Of a stretch of 64,000 nt of DNA, positions 1-7,671 are shown piece by piece. This stretch comes from Thiopseudomonas sp. GTDB taxonomy: Bacteria > Pseudomonadota > Gammaproteobacteria > Pseudomonadales > Pseudomonadaceae. A program made the translations under genes and the position numbers. The notes beneath the pieces are model-generated. The model was not told the origin of the DNA and ran no database searches. It was given only the letters and a program-made list of their open reading frames with translations. Position 1 is the stretch's first letter; each line of letters opens with the position of its first letter. The stretch covers positions 1-64,000 of the forward strand of contig JALOAC010000005.1 of the NCBI GenBank assembly GCA_023228985.1, in the 5' to 3' direction.

Positions 1-1
1 G

Positions 2-187
2 CAGAATGCTTATATAGAACGCTACAATCGAACTGTTCGTTATGACTGGCTCGCTCAGCATTTATTTGAGAGCATAGCCGCTGTTCAAGATTATGCTACT
101 CAATGGCTTTGGCACTACAATAATGAACGACCTAATATGGGGCTTGGTGGTATTACCCCTAAACAAAAGTTGGCCATAGTGGCCTAA
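2..187 (+). pseudogene. IS3-family transposase OrfB, C-terminal end (cut by window edge)
   Basis: An open frame runs in from the left edge and stops at TAA 185-187. The residues read like the end of an IS3-family DDE integrase: an ERYNRTVRYDWL stretch, then WLWHYNNERPN and an ITPKQKLA tail. In this family that segment follows the catalytic glutamate of the DDE domain. The rest of the gene is outside the window, so I cannot say whether the element is intact. The right end of the element lies just downstream (203-224). Assignment to IS3 is firm; the subgroup is not determined. Confidence 0.85.
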
Positions 188-202
188 CATCTACTTTTGA
201 AC

Positions 203-224
203 CCTGTTACAAATGGGGGGATTA
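203..224 (+). repeat. Right terminal inverted repeat of the IS3-family element
   Basis: Sixteen bases after the transposase stop lies a G-rich end containing AAATGGGGGGATTA. Its reverse complement (TAATCCCCCC...) matches positions 7672-7693 at 21 of 22 bases, which is how the end was recognised. The exact outer boundary and target duplication cannot be fixed because the left end is outside the window. Confidence 0.65.
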
Positions 225-344
225 CCAACCCAAACACCGCCGCAAAACCCCATCGCGCGTAGGAGGATGCCATGCATCCGACCACAGACCACACCTGCAA
301 AAAACCACCGCTGTCGCAGGCATGGCCAGCTCCTACCGATGATT

Positions 345-407
345 GCGCAAAAGTTGCGCCCCCACGAAACCACGCCACCCTCCCGTGGGAGCGCATCTTA
401 TGCGCGA
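345..407. repeat. REP pair (BIME-like), two inverted REP units
   Basis: A unit built on the palindrome GCGCAAAAGTTGCGC (345-359) followed by CCCCACG is paired with an inverted unit, GTGGGAGCGCATCTTATGCGC (385-405). Together they would form one large hairpin. The same palindromic core followed by TCCAACAG recurs at 51781-51804 and 58083-58106. This is the layout of Pseudomonas REP elements. It lies between the IS end and the 3' end of truC. Confidence 0.7.
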
Positions 408-443
408 TTAAACGCTTCTTAGCAATTCAGCCACTTCGACAAC

Positions 444-1190
444 TCATAGTCTTAGCTGGTCTGGCTGCTGCGTAAAAATCGACAACACCTGCATAAAGCT
501 TGCGTCGGGTTTAGACGTGATACTCAGCTGCTGCCCTGTAACGGGATGCGTTAAGCTCAGCTCGGTTGCCGCTAACATCAAGCGGCTGAAGCCAAAACGC
601 TGGGCAAAGTATTGATTGTGTTTGGTGCGCCCGTAATTGGTATCGCCAATAATCGGATGGCTAATATGCTGCATGTGCCGGCGCAGTTGGTGCTTGCGAC
701 CCGTCTGCGGATACAACTCCAACAGGCTGTAACGGCTGTGTGGATAGCCTTCCACCTGCACTGGAATTTCCACGCAGGCCAGGCGCTTGAAATGAGTCAC
801 GGCTTCGCGCACGGGCAAGGCTTCATCCTTGAACCGACGGTCAACCGCGCGCTCACGTAGTGGATGCTCGATGATACCCTGCTCCGCTGGCCAACCTCGC
901 ACGAGTGCCACATAGGTTCGCTGCACCTGCCCTGCCATCATGACCTGACCCACTGCGCTGGCGGTGTCGGGATCGCGGGCAAATAACAGCACACCGGACG
1001 TAGGACGATCGAGTCGATGACAGGGAAACACATGGCGACCGCCATTAAGCTGCCGTGCGTATTGCAAGGCAAACTCGGTGGCGTGACGGTCGATGGGGCT
1101 GCGATGCACCAACAAGCCCGCAGGTTTATGCACCGCCAACAACCAGTCATCGCGATAGAGCTCAACCAGCGGGTTATCAGCGCGCGTCAT
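444..1190 (-). CDS. truC: tRNA pseudouridine(65) synthase TruC
   Basis: This is a RluA-type pseudouridine synthase of 248 residues. The catalytic-aspartate motif HRLDRPTSGVLLFARD lies near residue 60, and the downstream QTGRKHQLRRHM and HPIIGDTNYG motifs are in place. The N-terminus (VHKPAGLLVHRS) and overall length fit TruC, which isomerises U65 in some tRNAs, better than the longer RluA/C/D enzymes, which carry S4 domains or extensions. The start is ATG at 1190. A 29-codon frame on the same strand overlaps this start, but I could not assign it. The gene sits alone, with the REP pair downstream. Confidence 0.9.
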   Translation of the reverse strand: MTRADNPLVELYRDDWLLAVHKPAGLLVHRSPIDRHATEFALQYARQLNGGRHVFPCHRLDRPTSGVLLFARDPDTASAVGQVMMAGQVQRTYVALVRGWPAEQGIIEHPLRERAVDRRFKDEALPVREAVTHFKRLACVEIPVQVEGYPHSRYSLLELYPQTGRKHQLRRHMQHISHPIIGDTNYGRTKHNQYFAQRFGFSRLMLAATELSLTHPVTGQQLSITSKPDASFMQVLSIFTQQPDQLRL

Positions 1191-1380
1191 AGCGGGGCAG
1201 CTCGTGCGACAGCGTTCTAATTAATGCCAGCACAATGCACTGCTGCCCCTTACTGCTTAGCGTCATGAATAGCCCCCTGTAAAACACCCAACACTCGTCG
1301 CAAAGCTGCTCAGATTAAGGAGTGCTACTCAAGATATCAACACTGAAAACGCTAAAGCTGCAGTCATCAGCCCGCAACTA

Positions 1381-1947
1381 TTACTCAGGTTTACGCGCCA
1401 ACAGAGTCGCAAACTGTAATTGCGCACCACTGTGCATCGTACCGGCCTCCTCATTGTATTTAATCAGCTCCCAACCGGCGTACGCCTCACGCAGCTGTCC
1501 TTCGGTGAAGGTGAAGGAGAAACGCACCGGTGAAGGGCTGCCTGCAGTGCTCATGGCGCAGACAATCAGGTTATAGCCGCCGGGCAATGTGTGCGCCTGC
1601 ATATCAGCAATGACCGCCTCAACCCGCGCGGGGTCAAGAAACATCAGCGTGACGGTGCAGGCAATAAAACCGTAATTGTCTGTCAGCGCGGCAGTATTAA
1701 GGTCATACACCTGCGCTTTAAGGTTGGTTAACCCTTCTTGACTGACTATCTGCTGCAGCATATCAATGGCGTTGGGATTGTTATCTACAGCCGTGACGTC
1801 AAAGCCCAGCTGGCTCAAATACAGAGCGTTACGTCCATTCGAGCAGCCCATATCCAAGACTGTGCAAGGCTGAATGAGTTTACAGGCGTCTACCACTTCA
1901 CTGTGCGCAGGGTTCAAGCCGTAGCGGCTATTAAGATCAAGGGTCAT
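1381..1947 (-). CDS. tehB: TehB-like SAM-dependent methyltransferase (tellurite resistance family)
   Basis: This is a class I methyltransferase of about 188 residues, close to the usual TehB length. It has the SAM-binding motif I VLDMGCSNGRNALYLS, an acidic loop TAVDNNPNAID and the N-terminal RYGLNPAHSEVV that resembles TehB. TehB methylates tellurite or selenite using SAM; the natural substrate is uncertain. I prefer ATG at 1947; an in-frame GTG three codons upstream (1956) is possible, and neither has a strong ribosome-binding site. No tehA is nearby. Confidence 0.8.
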   Translation of the reverse strand: MTLDLNSRYGLNPAHSEVVDACKLIQPCTVLDMGCSNGRNALYLSQLGFDVTAVDNNPNAIDMLQQIVSQEGLTNLKAQVYDLNTAALTDNYGFIACTVTLMFLDPARVEAVIADMQAHTLPGGYNLIVCAMSTAGSPSPVRFSFTFTEGQLREAYAGWELIKYNEEAGTMHSGAQLQFATLLARKPE

Positions 1948-2003
1948 GGCAATCACTTAAGTTAAAAAATTAAGCTCTACTTATAGCGAGTTCTGTGGCG
2001 CAA

Positions 2004-2206
2004 TTAAATGATGGCAAACAAGACTTTTAAAGCTAGGGTGAGCGGGTAAGGTGAACGCCGATGTCCAAAATTAGTGTCGGGGCTAAATTCTTTTTTAAGC
2101 AGCTTGTTATAGGCGGGACAATCGTAAAGACCGCGCATTACGCGACGAATAGCACCTTTTTCAGCTAAACGGCTTAAGGCTCGTTCAATGCTGCCAGGCT
2201 CGCCAA
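2004..2206 (-). pseudogene. Remnant of an AbiEi/DUF6088-type winged-helix antitoxin
   Basis: On the minus strand a short frame reads LGEPGSIERALSRLAEKG followed by AIRRVMRGLYDCP, then continues to TAA at 2004-2006. The pattern ERALSRL...G.IRRV.RGLYD.P is typical of the winged-helix proteins annotated as DUF6088 or type IV AbiEi-like antitoxins. Stop codons immediately upstream in the same frame, and the lack of any usable start, show that the N-terminal part is gone. No AbiEii-type partner is visible next to it. The family call rests on one motif. Confidence 0.5.
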
Positions 2207-2273
2207 GTCATATTTAACCATGAGCCAGCTGATTTTGAGATAACGCATAAATCAGAGCGTTTAGGAGAGCACA

Positions 2274-2416
2274 ATGCCAAAGCCAAAGCCAACCACTATT
2301 GTTCAAAAAATAACACCAACCCCAAGCTGGAAAAACGCACACGTAGAATCTTTACAGTCGAGTACAAGCTATCAATTCTACAGCCAGCGGAATTAAAGAA
2401 ATATATCAGTTTTTAG
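2274..2416 (+). pseudogene. Frameshifted fragment of an IS3-family transposase OrfA
   Basis: An ATG at 2274 has a good ribosome-binding site (AGGAGAG) and starts MPKPKPTT. A second frame from about 2324 reads KLEKRTRRIFTVEYKLSILQ, which is the characteristic beginning of an IS3-type OrfA helix-turn-helix protein. The two halves are in different frames, and homology stops after about residue 35 of the second frame. The gene is therefore both frameshifted and truncated. It is probably a leftover of an old insertion; its relation to the IS end at 1-224 is unknown. Confidence 0.6.
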
Positions 2417-2524
2417 TAGCGTGCTGAATTAAGCTGGTTAGCATCTCGTATATTATCTACAGCCAATAGCTTCAAATTTCTAAGCATTTTAAATCACCAA
2501 ACAAACACCCTCGATGGAGAAGCA

Positions 2525-3265
2525 ATGAAAAATACACTTCAATATATTGGTGCTATCGCTTGCTTAGCCGTAGGTGCTGCTCTGCCAGCGCAGGCAGTTG
2601 CTATTGAGCTTTCCCATACCAATACCGCTTGGGCAGGACAAGGTATGTGCTCCGCTGCATTTACTTTTGATAACGGCGCACTAGGTGACACCGTAAAAAA
2701 TTTACGTGTAGGCATTTCTGCAATCGACCAAGCGGGAAACAGTGTCGACACCATTGTGTTGGAGGTGTATGAGTTTGGTGGCTCAAATGCGGAGCGCTAC
2801 GCTACCGCGCTCTGGGAAAGCGAGCTAGCCTGTGATGCTAGCCTTAGCTTAGTTGTCACCTCAGCCAATGCTGTTATCAACGAACAACGCCAAGACTTAC
2901 TGAAAAACAATGTATTAACTGTTCGTGATTTCAAGCCATTCACGATGCGCCTAGCCAATGAAGCAGCAGGCAAAAACACAGCACCTCAGCCGTATACGAA
3001 TGCAGAAGGAGTAACTTGTGATTACCCACTAAGTGAAGAAGATGCTCATGAAATTTGGCAGAAAATGCAATCAAATCCAAATGAATATATCAAACAATGC
3101 ACAGATAGCCTCAGTCAAATAGCCATGCAATACGGCGGCATGTCCGAAACCGAGGCCAAACAACATGCTAAAAACTTCTGCACTGTCGAAGTAGAAGAAA
3201 CCAAGGTCTGTATGGCACAACCCGGGCTTGTTCCTCAGCTTTGCTTATGCGGCGGCGATGTTTAA
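2525..3265 (+). CDS. Secreted cysteine-rich protein, N-terminal half resembling the IrmA family
   Basis: The 246-residue product starts with a clear Sec signal peptide (MKNTLQYIGAIACLAVGAAL, cleaved near PAQA-VA). The next ~110 residues are beta-rich (WAGQGMCSAAFTFDNG, NLRVGISAID, TIVLEVYEFGG) and look like a small immunoglobulin or fibronectin-type fold. They remind me of IrmA-like secreted proteins; this is inference only. The C-terminal ~90 residues are helical with several cysteines (CDYP, KQCTDS, FCTVEVEETKVC, LCLCGG), suggesting disulphides in the periplasm or outside the cell. A ribosome-binding site (GGAGA) precedes the ATG. No operon partner is evident. Confidence 0.55.
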   Translation: MKNTLQYIGAIACLAVGAALPAQAVAIELSHTNTAWAGQGMCSAAFTFDNGALGDTVKNLRVGISAIDQAGNSVDTIVLEVYEFGGSNAERYATALWESELACDASLSLVVTSANAVINEQRQDLLKNNVLTVRDFKPFTMRLANEAAGKNTAPQPYTNAEGVTCDYPLSEEDAHEIWQKMQSNPNEYIKQCTDSLSQIAMQYGGMSETEAKQHAKNFCTVEVEETKVCMAQPGLVPQLCLCGGDV

Positions 3266-3426
3266 ATTAACTATAAAAATAAAGACGGCTGCTGCCCAAA
3301 GTGTGGCAATGCCAACTGTTTGTCCGCCTGCTGACACTATTAAGGTGGAAATTCTGGCTCCACTTAAGGGTTACTAGCCAGCAACGCGCTTGTTGCATCG
3401 CTTAAGCAACCAAAAAACGTCCTGAT

Positions 3427-3534
3427 TCAATCCTCTTTGAGGGTGTTGGCATAGACAACAAGCGCACTGTACATGATGGCAACCAGCGCCAACATCACAC
3501 CAATACCGCCAAAGGCTATTACTGTACCGGTCAT
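3427..3534 (-). CDS. Small single-pass membrane protein, 35 residues
   Basis: A short minus-strand frame starts at ATG 3534 with a strong ribosome-binding site (AAGGAGA, about 8 bases upstream) and ends at TGA 3427-3429. The product begins MTGTVIAFGGIGVMLALVAI, has one long hydrophobic stretch to about residue 28, and ends in a charged tail (NTLKED). The strong initiation signal and clean transmembrane pattern argue that it is real. It lies downstream of the unknown gene at 3629-3859 on the same strand. I do not recognise the family, and no function can be given. Confidence 0.55.
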   Translation of the reverse strand: MTGTVIAFGGIGVMLALVAIMYSALVVYANTLKED

Positions 3535-3628
3535 TTCTGCTTCTCCTTTTTGATTCTCATAAGCGGCTCAATGAACTGTGTCATCCGTCATCAAGCTTGG
3601 CTAGTAATTTAAAACCCTAGAAATAAAA

Positions 3629-3859
3629 TCAGCTTGAAATGGCTGCAATATTGCGTGCAAGTGTTTTTTGTATATGTTTTACCGTGCTGCTACGAATCAC
3701 ACCATTAAAGTACTCAGTACACAATACCGAAAACTGACTTGCCACAGTGACGCAACTTTCAATAACTTGCTCAACCTCAGCTTCTGACATATTAGCCACC
3801 TTACTTAAAGCTACAAGTGCTGACTTTGAAACAGCCTGTACCTCTCCCATAACACTCAT
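3629..3859 (-). CDS. Small protein of unknown function (helical)
   Basis: The frame is open for 151 codons, but its upstream half overlaps the HTH gene at 3894-4298 in another frame. The likely start is therefore ATG 3859, giving 76 residues (MSVMGEVQAVSKSALVALSK...). The product is predicted helical with alternating small and hydrophobic residues, loosely phasin-like, but I do not recognise it. It follows the XRE regulator by about 35 bases on the same strand and may be co-transcribed with it. Confidence 0.4.
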   Translation of the reverse strand: MSVMGEVQAVSKSALVALSKVANMSEAEVEQVIESCVTVASQFSVLCTEYFNGVIRSSTVKHIQKTLARNIAAISS

Positions 3860-3893
3860 CTGATGGTAACCCTTTGGCCCTTCGTTATAGGGA

Positions 3894-4298
3894 TCATGAC
3901 TTATCACCTGTGTCAGCAGAGCTAAACAGCTTTTTGTCCCACAATTTTGCGCGCTGCTGACTCGAAGTTTGATTTGAGTCAGAAGCGGTAGGCTGCCCCC
4001 CTTGTGAACCTGTCTTAGCAGAAGCAACCCTGTTACTAGCCCGTTGACGTTTTGGTTTAGCGTAAAGCTGTTCGAGCTCAGCAATGGTCATGGTTTTCTT
4101 GCTGAACAACTCCTGCAATTCTTGCTGCAAACCAAGCGCAAAAACCACGGCAATAAAAGTTTCTAGCGATGTGTTTTTACCATTTTCTAAATTAGAAACC
4201 GTCGGCACAGAAATACCCACACGCCGCGCCAGCTCAGCTTGAGTTAAGTTTTTCTGTAAGCGATGCTGCTGCAGCATCAAAACCCATTGACTTAGCAC
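3894..4298 (-). CDS. XRE-family helix-turn-helix regulator
   Basis: The 134-residue protein has an N-terminal Cro/C1-type HTH (KNLTQAELARRVGISVPTVSNLENGK, roughly residues 15-40). A basic, serine- and glutamine-rich C-terminal tail follows that looks disordered. The HTH is of the HipB kind, with the ...LENGKN.SLET motif. The start is uncertain: GTG at 4298 (nearly leaderless) or ATG at codon 8. It is transcribed divergently from the hip operon that begins at 4365. The two share a 15-bp perfect inverted repeat, so it may co-regulate that operon. Confidence 0.7.
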   Translation of the reverse strand: MLSQWVLMLQQHRLQKNLTQAELARRVGISVPTVSNLENGKNTSLETFIAVVFALGLQQELQELFSKKTMTIAELEQLYAKPKRQRASNRVASAKTGSQGGQPTASDSNQTSSQQRAKLWDKKLFSSADTGDKS

Positions 4299-4305
4299 AT
4301 AAAAT

Positions 4306-4359
4306 ACTCAAATATAAGTAAACACATGCATTTATAGCCAAAAATACTTATATTTGAGT
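4306..4359. promoter_or_regulatory. Operator: perfect 15-bp inverted repeat between divergent HTH genes
   Basis: ACTCAAATATAAGTA at 4306-4320 and its exact reverse complement at 4345-4359 are separated by 24 bases and fill the gap between the divergent regulator (start 4298) and the hipB-like gene (start 4365). Each arm contains a possible -10 element, which would leave almost leaderless transcripts on both sides. The arrangement fits autoregulation by one or both HTH proteins; which one binds is not known. Confidence 0.75.
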
Positions 4360-4364
4360 CTTTC

Positions 4365-4616
4365 ATGAGCATAAACGATCAAGCATTAGAACCCTTAGGT
4401 GACAACCTTAGGACTGCCCGCAAAAAATACTTCCCCATGGATGACTTGCAAGCCTTTGCCTTACGCATAGGTGTCAGCCGCGCAACGTTACAACGCATGG
4501 AAAAAGGTGATTTAAGTGTATCCATTGGCCGATATTATCAAGCCGCTCAAGTACTTGGATTGGAGCAGCCTTTTGCGCAGTTATTAAAACCGCCAGTGAG
4601 CCTATTTGATGATTAA
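4365..4616 (+). CDS. HipB-like antitoxin / XRE regulator
   Basis: The 83-residue protein has a single HTH_3 domain (FALRIGVSRATLQRMEKGDL, about residues 31-50). It overlaps the following hipA-type gene by 8 bases, the usual layout of type II HipBA modules in which the antitoxin comes first and represses the operon. ATG 4365 has no clear ribosome-binding site and lies only a few bases past the right operator arm, so translation may start on a nearly leaderless message. Confidence 0.75.
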   Translation: MSINDQALEPLGDNLRTARKKYFPMDDLQAFALRIGVSRATLQRMEKGDLSVSIGRYYQAAQVLGLEQPFAQLLKPPVSLFDD

Positions 4617-5844
4617 GCGCTTTGATTTATATCTCAATACAGCCGTGCTAGGCGTGATGCATATTGCTGATGTTGCGTTACAGGAAGAACATGGCGTGAT
4701 CAGCAACGTTGGTTTTCGCTATACAGCCAACTACCTTGCGCAACCACAATCCTTTGCCATCGATCCTGTGCAATTACCCTTGAATGCCAAAGAATTCACC
4801 CTACCCTGCAAGCAAGCCGCACCTGCTTTTATTGATGATTACCTGCCCGATGCTTGGGGTCGAAAAGTCCTAACTAAACTGGCCATGCAACGCTACCAAC
4901 AACGCCTTAACACCAACTGTATCAGTGAAATGTTGAGCTTTTCGCAACAGGTTCACAGTCGTATTGGTGCGCTGTGTTTTGTGGAGCAAGGTCAAGCACC
5001 CCACTACGCAGCAGGAATCACACTGGAACAATTACACGACGCAGAGCAAACCGCACAAAATATCGACCAGCAGGATTTTGCTAATTTAGATATCAACGTC
5101 ATGAGCTTGGTGTATTTAGCCAACTCAGGATCAGGCGTTGGCGGTGCTCGACCAAAGGCTTTGGTGCATGATCAAGGTATTGCTTATCTAGCCAAGTTCA
5201 ACCGCAGCACAGACCTCTACAATAACGCCCGTGTAGAACTTGCTTGCTTATTAATGGCGCAAGGCGCAGGTATTAATATCGGTCACGGTAAAATCATCAG
5301 CGACATCAACCAGCGCGATGTATTGCTGCTGGAGCGCTTCGATACGCTTGGCAACGCTCGCCGCCACTTGATAACGGCCAACGGTTTACTGAAACATCTC
5401 AGCACTCAACACGATCCCGGTCATAGTTTTCGCTACGACGATTTGCATCGCCTACTGCAACGCTACTCCTGCAGCATAGAAGATGACTTACAGCAGCTTT
5501 TGCGCCTGATGCTATTCAACCGTGCCATTAACAATACCGATGATCACGAGCGCAATTTTAGCTTTATGCATAGCGCAAAAGGCTACCAACTGGCTCCGGC
5601 CTATGACTTAGTACCCAGCATGGCAACCGGTGAATACCACGCCGCTGGTTTTGCTTATCAGCCCTACCCGCCCACAGTTTCTGAGGCAGAAAAAATCGGC
5701 AGGATATTTGGATTGCCTAAAGATGCTGTAAGCGCTGCAGCACAGCAGGTGCGTGAGGCGATTGAGCAGTGGGCAAGTTATGCCGAGCAAGCTGGGATGA
5801 ATGAAGAAGAAACGCAGCGAGTGGGTAAGGTTTTTCAAGTTTAG
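4609..5844 (+). CDS. hipA: HipA-family serine/threonine kinase toxin
   Basis: Starting at ATG 4609 the product has 411 residues. It shows the HipA layout: an N-terminal subdomain with VGFRYTANYL, a glycine-rich loop GVGGARPKA near residue 180, the ATP-contacting lysine in AKFNR near 197, the catalytic segment NNTDDHERNFSF near 310 and the metal-binding APAYDLVP near 330. HipA kinases phosphorylate aminoacyl-tRNA synthetases and halt translation; the target here is not known. All key residues seem present, so it should be active. It is translationally coupled to the upstream HTH gene. Confidence 0.85.
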   Translation: MIKRFDLYLNTAVLGVMHIADVALQEEHGVISNVGFRYTANYLAQPQSFAIDPVQLPLNAKEFTLPCKQAAPAFIDDYLPDAWGRKVLTKLAMQRYQQRLNTNCISEMLSFSQQVHSRIGALCFVEQGQAPHYAAGITLEQLHDAEQTAQNIDQQDFANLDINVMSLVYLANSGSGVGGARPKALVHDQGIAYLAKFNRSTDLYNNARVELACLLMAQGAGINIGHGKIISDINQRDVLLLERFDTLGNARRHLITANGLLKHLSTQHDPGHSFRYDDLHRLLQRYSCSIEDDLQQLLRLMLFNRAINNTDDHERNFSFMHSAKGYQLAPAYDLVPSMATGEYHAAGFAYQPYPPTVSEAEKIGRIFGLPKDAVSAAAQQVREAIEQWASYAEQAGMNEEETQRVGKVFQV

Positions 5845-5935
5845 ATGCTGACTTGAGGTAACACGATTTGCGCTTACTGGCTCGAGCACTAATTATCCAA
5901 GCAAGGCTTTTAAGCCCTGCATTCTTGATTTTTTA

Positions 5936-5990
5936 GGCATTATATTGCCATTTATCTTGCGCATGCTATTATTTAAGGCACTATATTGCC
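5936..5990. promoter_or_regulatory. Two copies of a GGCA-N6-TGCC operator
   Basis: GGCATTATATTGCC (5936-5949) and GGCACTATATTGCC (5977-5990) differ by one base and lie 41 bases apart, four helical turns, so they present the same DNA face. Both are imperfect palindromes. They sit just upstream of the second hipA-type gene, whose probable ATG is 6004. Similar paired sites bind HipB dimers in known systems; here the likely ligand is the HTH protein at 7335-7601. Each centre contains TATATT, so binding could block a -10 element. Confidence 0.65.
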
Positions 5991-6003
5991 TCATGGTAAG
6001 CGG

Positions 6004-7335
6004 ATGGAACATTTAACTGTACAACTCTATGTTGAGAATCAGTGGCACGATGCTGCGCAACTGAGCTTTACCAATGCACAGCAAGGATTACGAGCAGGCT
6101 GCACTTTAGGTTACACGCCTAACTATTTAGTAGATTGTCTCGATAAAGAACAAAGCTGTCTAGCTTGGGCGCTGAGTGCAAATCTCCCCCTCGGCTGGGA
6201 CACGTATTCAGGTGCATCTGTTTGGGCTGCATTACAAGACATGACTCCTGCAGGTGCTGCGCGTCGATTTTTAGAGCAACGCTATGGACAACTGCGCCCA
6301 GTAGATATGGCCATGGACGTTTTTTTACTGTCGCAATGTACGCCCGCACCGATTGGCCATTTACGTATTAAAGAAGCATTCGAGTCAGTCGCTTCAGTGC
6401 CCTCTGTGGGTTTTTCCCGTGCAGACGTGGTGCAAAGAGACCATCGTTTTTTAGACTATGCTTACGAGCAAGGCGCTGCTATTGGTGGCGCTACAGGAGC
6501 AGGCGGAGAAGCCCCTAAATTATTATTGACGCAAGCAGCGGATGGTTTGCTATATCCGGATGCAAGCCTAGCAGATACGCGTGCAGTAGCGCATTGGTTT
6601 ATCAAGTTTCCACGTCACAAGGCAGGCGCGACTGATAAGGATATTTTGCGCAGTGAATACTGTTATTACCGCGCCATTCACCAGCTGGGTTTTTCCACAA
6701 TTGAACAAAACGGGTTAATGCTTGAAGAAGGCAGCAAGCCCAGTTTATGGATGCGACGTTTTGATCGAAAAGTAGAAAACCAGCACGTGCGTAGGTACGC
6801 GGTTGAGTCGATTTATTCGTTATTAGAAGTGACAGAGCCCGGAAGTTATTTACAACATATGGATGTGCTTAAACGCCTATTGAATCTCTGGCGATCTGAG
6901 CAACAAGAGGCAGGCATTGCTGATTTAGTGCTGGACTATTTACGCAGGGATTTATTAAACCAAGTGTTAGGTAATAGCGATAACCATGGTCGCAACACTT
7001 CGATTATTCGGGATGATCGGGCTATTTCTCTGGCACCCATTTATGACTTAGCGCCAATGGTCATGGACGATGAAGGCATTACTCGCACAACTAAATGGCC
7101 ACAGACGGTTGAGCGCGGCGGAGAGGTTGATTGGCTTGCAGCCTGCCAACTGGTCAGTGAGTGTGCTGATTTACCGCAAGAGTGGCTGTATCAACAACTG
7201 CGCGATACCGCGCAGCAATTGTTAGCCTTACCTGACCTGCTGCACGACTTAGGGCTGCCTGAAAAAACGTGGCAACACCCTAGAATACCGCTGCGCCGCT
7301 TGCGACAACAGTTGACTGCTTGGGAGTTATTGTGA
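6004..7335 (+). CDS. Second HipA-family kinase, divergent from the first
   Basis: I start it at ATG 6004 (443 residues) because the alternative TTG at 5986 lies inside the operator. It has the HipA signature in order: GAGGEAPKLLLTQ near residue 165, IKFPRHKAG near 200, WMRRFDR near 250, the catalytic LGNSDNHGRNTSII near 333 and APIYDLAPM near 355. Motif forms (NSDNH rather than NTDDH) place it in a different HipA clade from its neighbour. Its HTH partner is downstream and overlaps by one base, the reverse of the first module. Confidence 0.85.
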   Translation: MEHLTVQLYVENQWHDAAQLSFTNAQQGLRAGCTLGYTPNYLVDCLDKEQSCLAWALSANLPLGWDTYSGASVWAALQDMTPAGAARRFLEQRYGQLRPVDMAMDVFLLSQCTPAPIGHLRIKEAFESVASVPSVGFSRADVVQRDHRFLDYAYEQGAAIGGATGAGGEAPKLLLTQAADGLLYPDASLADTRAVAHWFIKFPRHKAGATDKDILRSEYCYYRAIHQLGFSTIEQNGLMLEEGSKPSLWMRRFDRKVENQHVRRYAVESIYSLLEVTEPGSYLQHMDVLKRLLNLWRSEQQEAGIADLVLDYLRRDLLNQVLGNSDNHGRNTSIIRDDRAISLAPIYDLAPMVMDDEGITRTTKWPQTVERGGEVDWLAACQLVSECADLPQEWLYQQLRDTAQQLLALPDLLHDLGLPEKTWQHPRIPLRRLRQQLTAWELL

Positions 7336-7601
7336 TGGATATTCTTGAGCGTCAACGCTATTTACAAGATTTGCGTGAACAGCTGGCGGAGGGAAAAGTC
7401 AGCATTGGCGAAGCGGTTTGTCGGTTACGCAAAGAGGTCACAGGGTTGCGTCAGGATCAGTTTGCACGCATGTGTAAAATTTCCTTGCGGGCTTTACGAC
7501 AGATTGAACACGACGAGGGAAATCCGACATTACACACTTTAAATAGCATTTTTCACTTGTTTGGTATGCAGATGGGCGTGATTAAACGCGTGCAAGGCTA
7601 A
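7335..7601 (+). CDS. HTH antitoxin/regulator partner of the second HipA
   Basis: ATG 7335 overlaps the TGA of the kinase gene and gives 88 residues; an in-frame TTG 15 bases earlier is less likely. The C-terminal half is an XRE HTH (LRQDQFARMCKISLRALRQI) followed by EHDEGNPTLHTLNSIFHLFG, and the N-terminus is a charged helix. It is the presumed antitoxin and repressor acting at 5936-5990. A toxin-first order is known for some HipA and HigBA-type modules. Confidence 0.75.
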   Translation: MDILERQRYLQDLREQLAEGKVSIGEAVCRLRKEVTGLRQDQFARMCKISLRALRQIEHDEGNPTLHTLNSIFHLFGMQMGVIKRVQG

Positions 7602-7671
7602 TCCAATTAGCAATCAACACGAACCAAGAAATATGCGCCAGACTTAGGAATGCCCCGCCACACGTACAGGA

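Noticed and set aside
1176..1265. 29-codon minus-strand frame overlapping the truC start
   Set aside because: It does not resemble YqcC, the usual truC neighbour, and has no clear ribosome-binding site.
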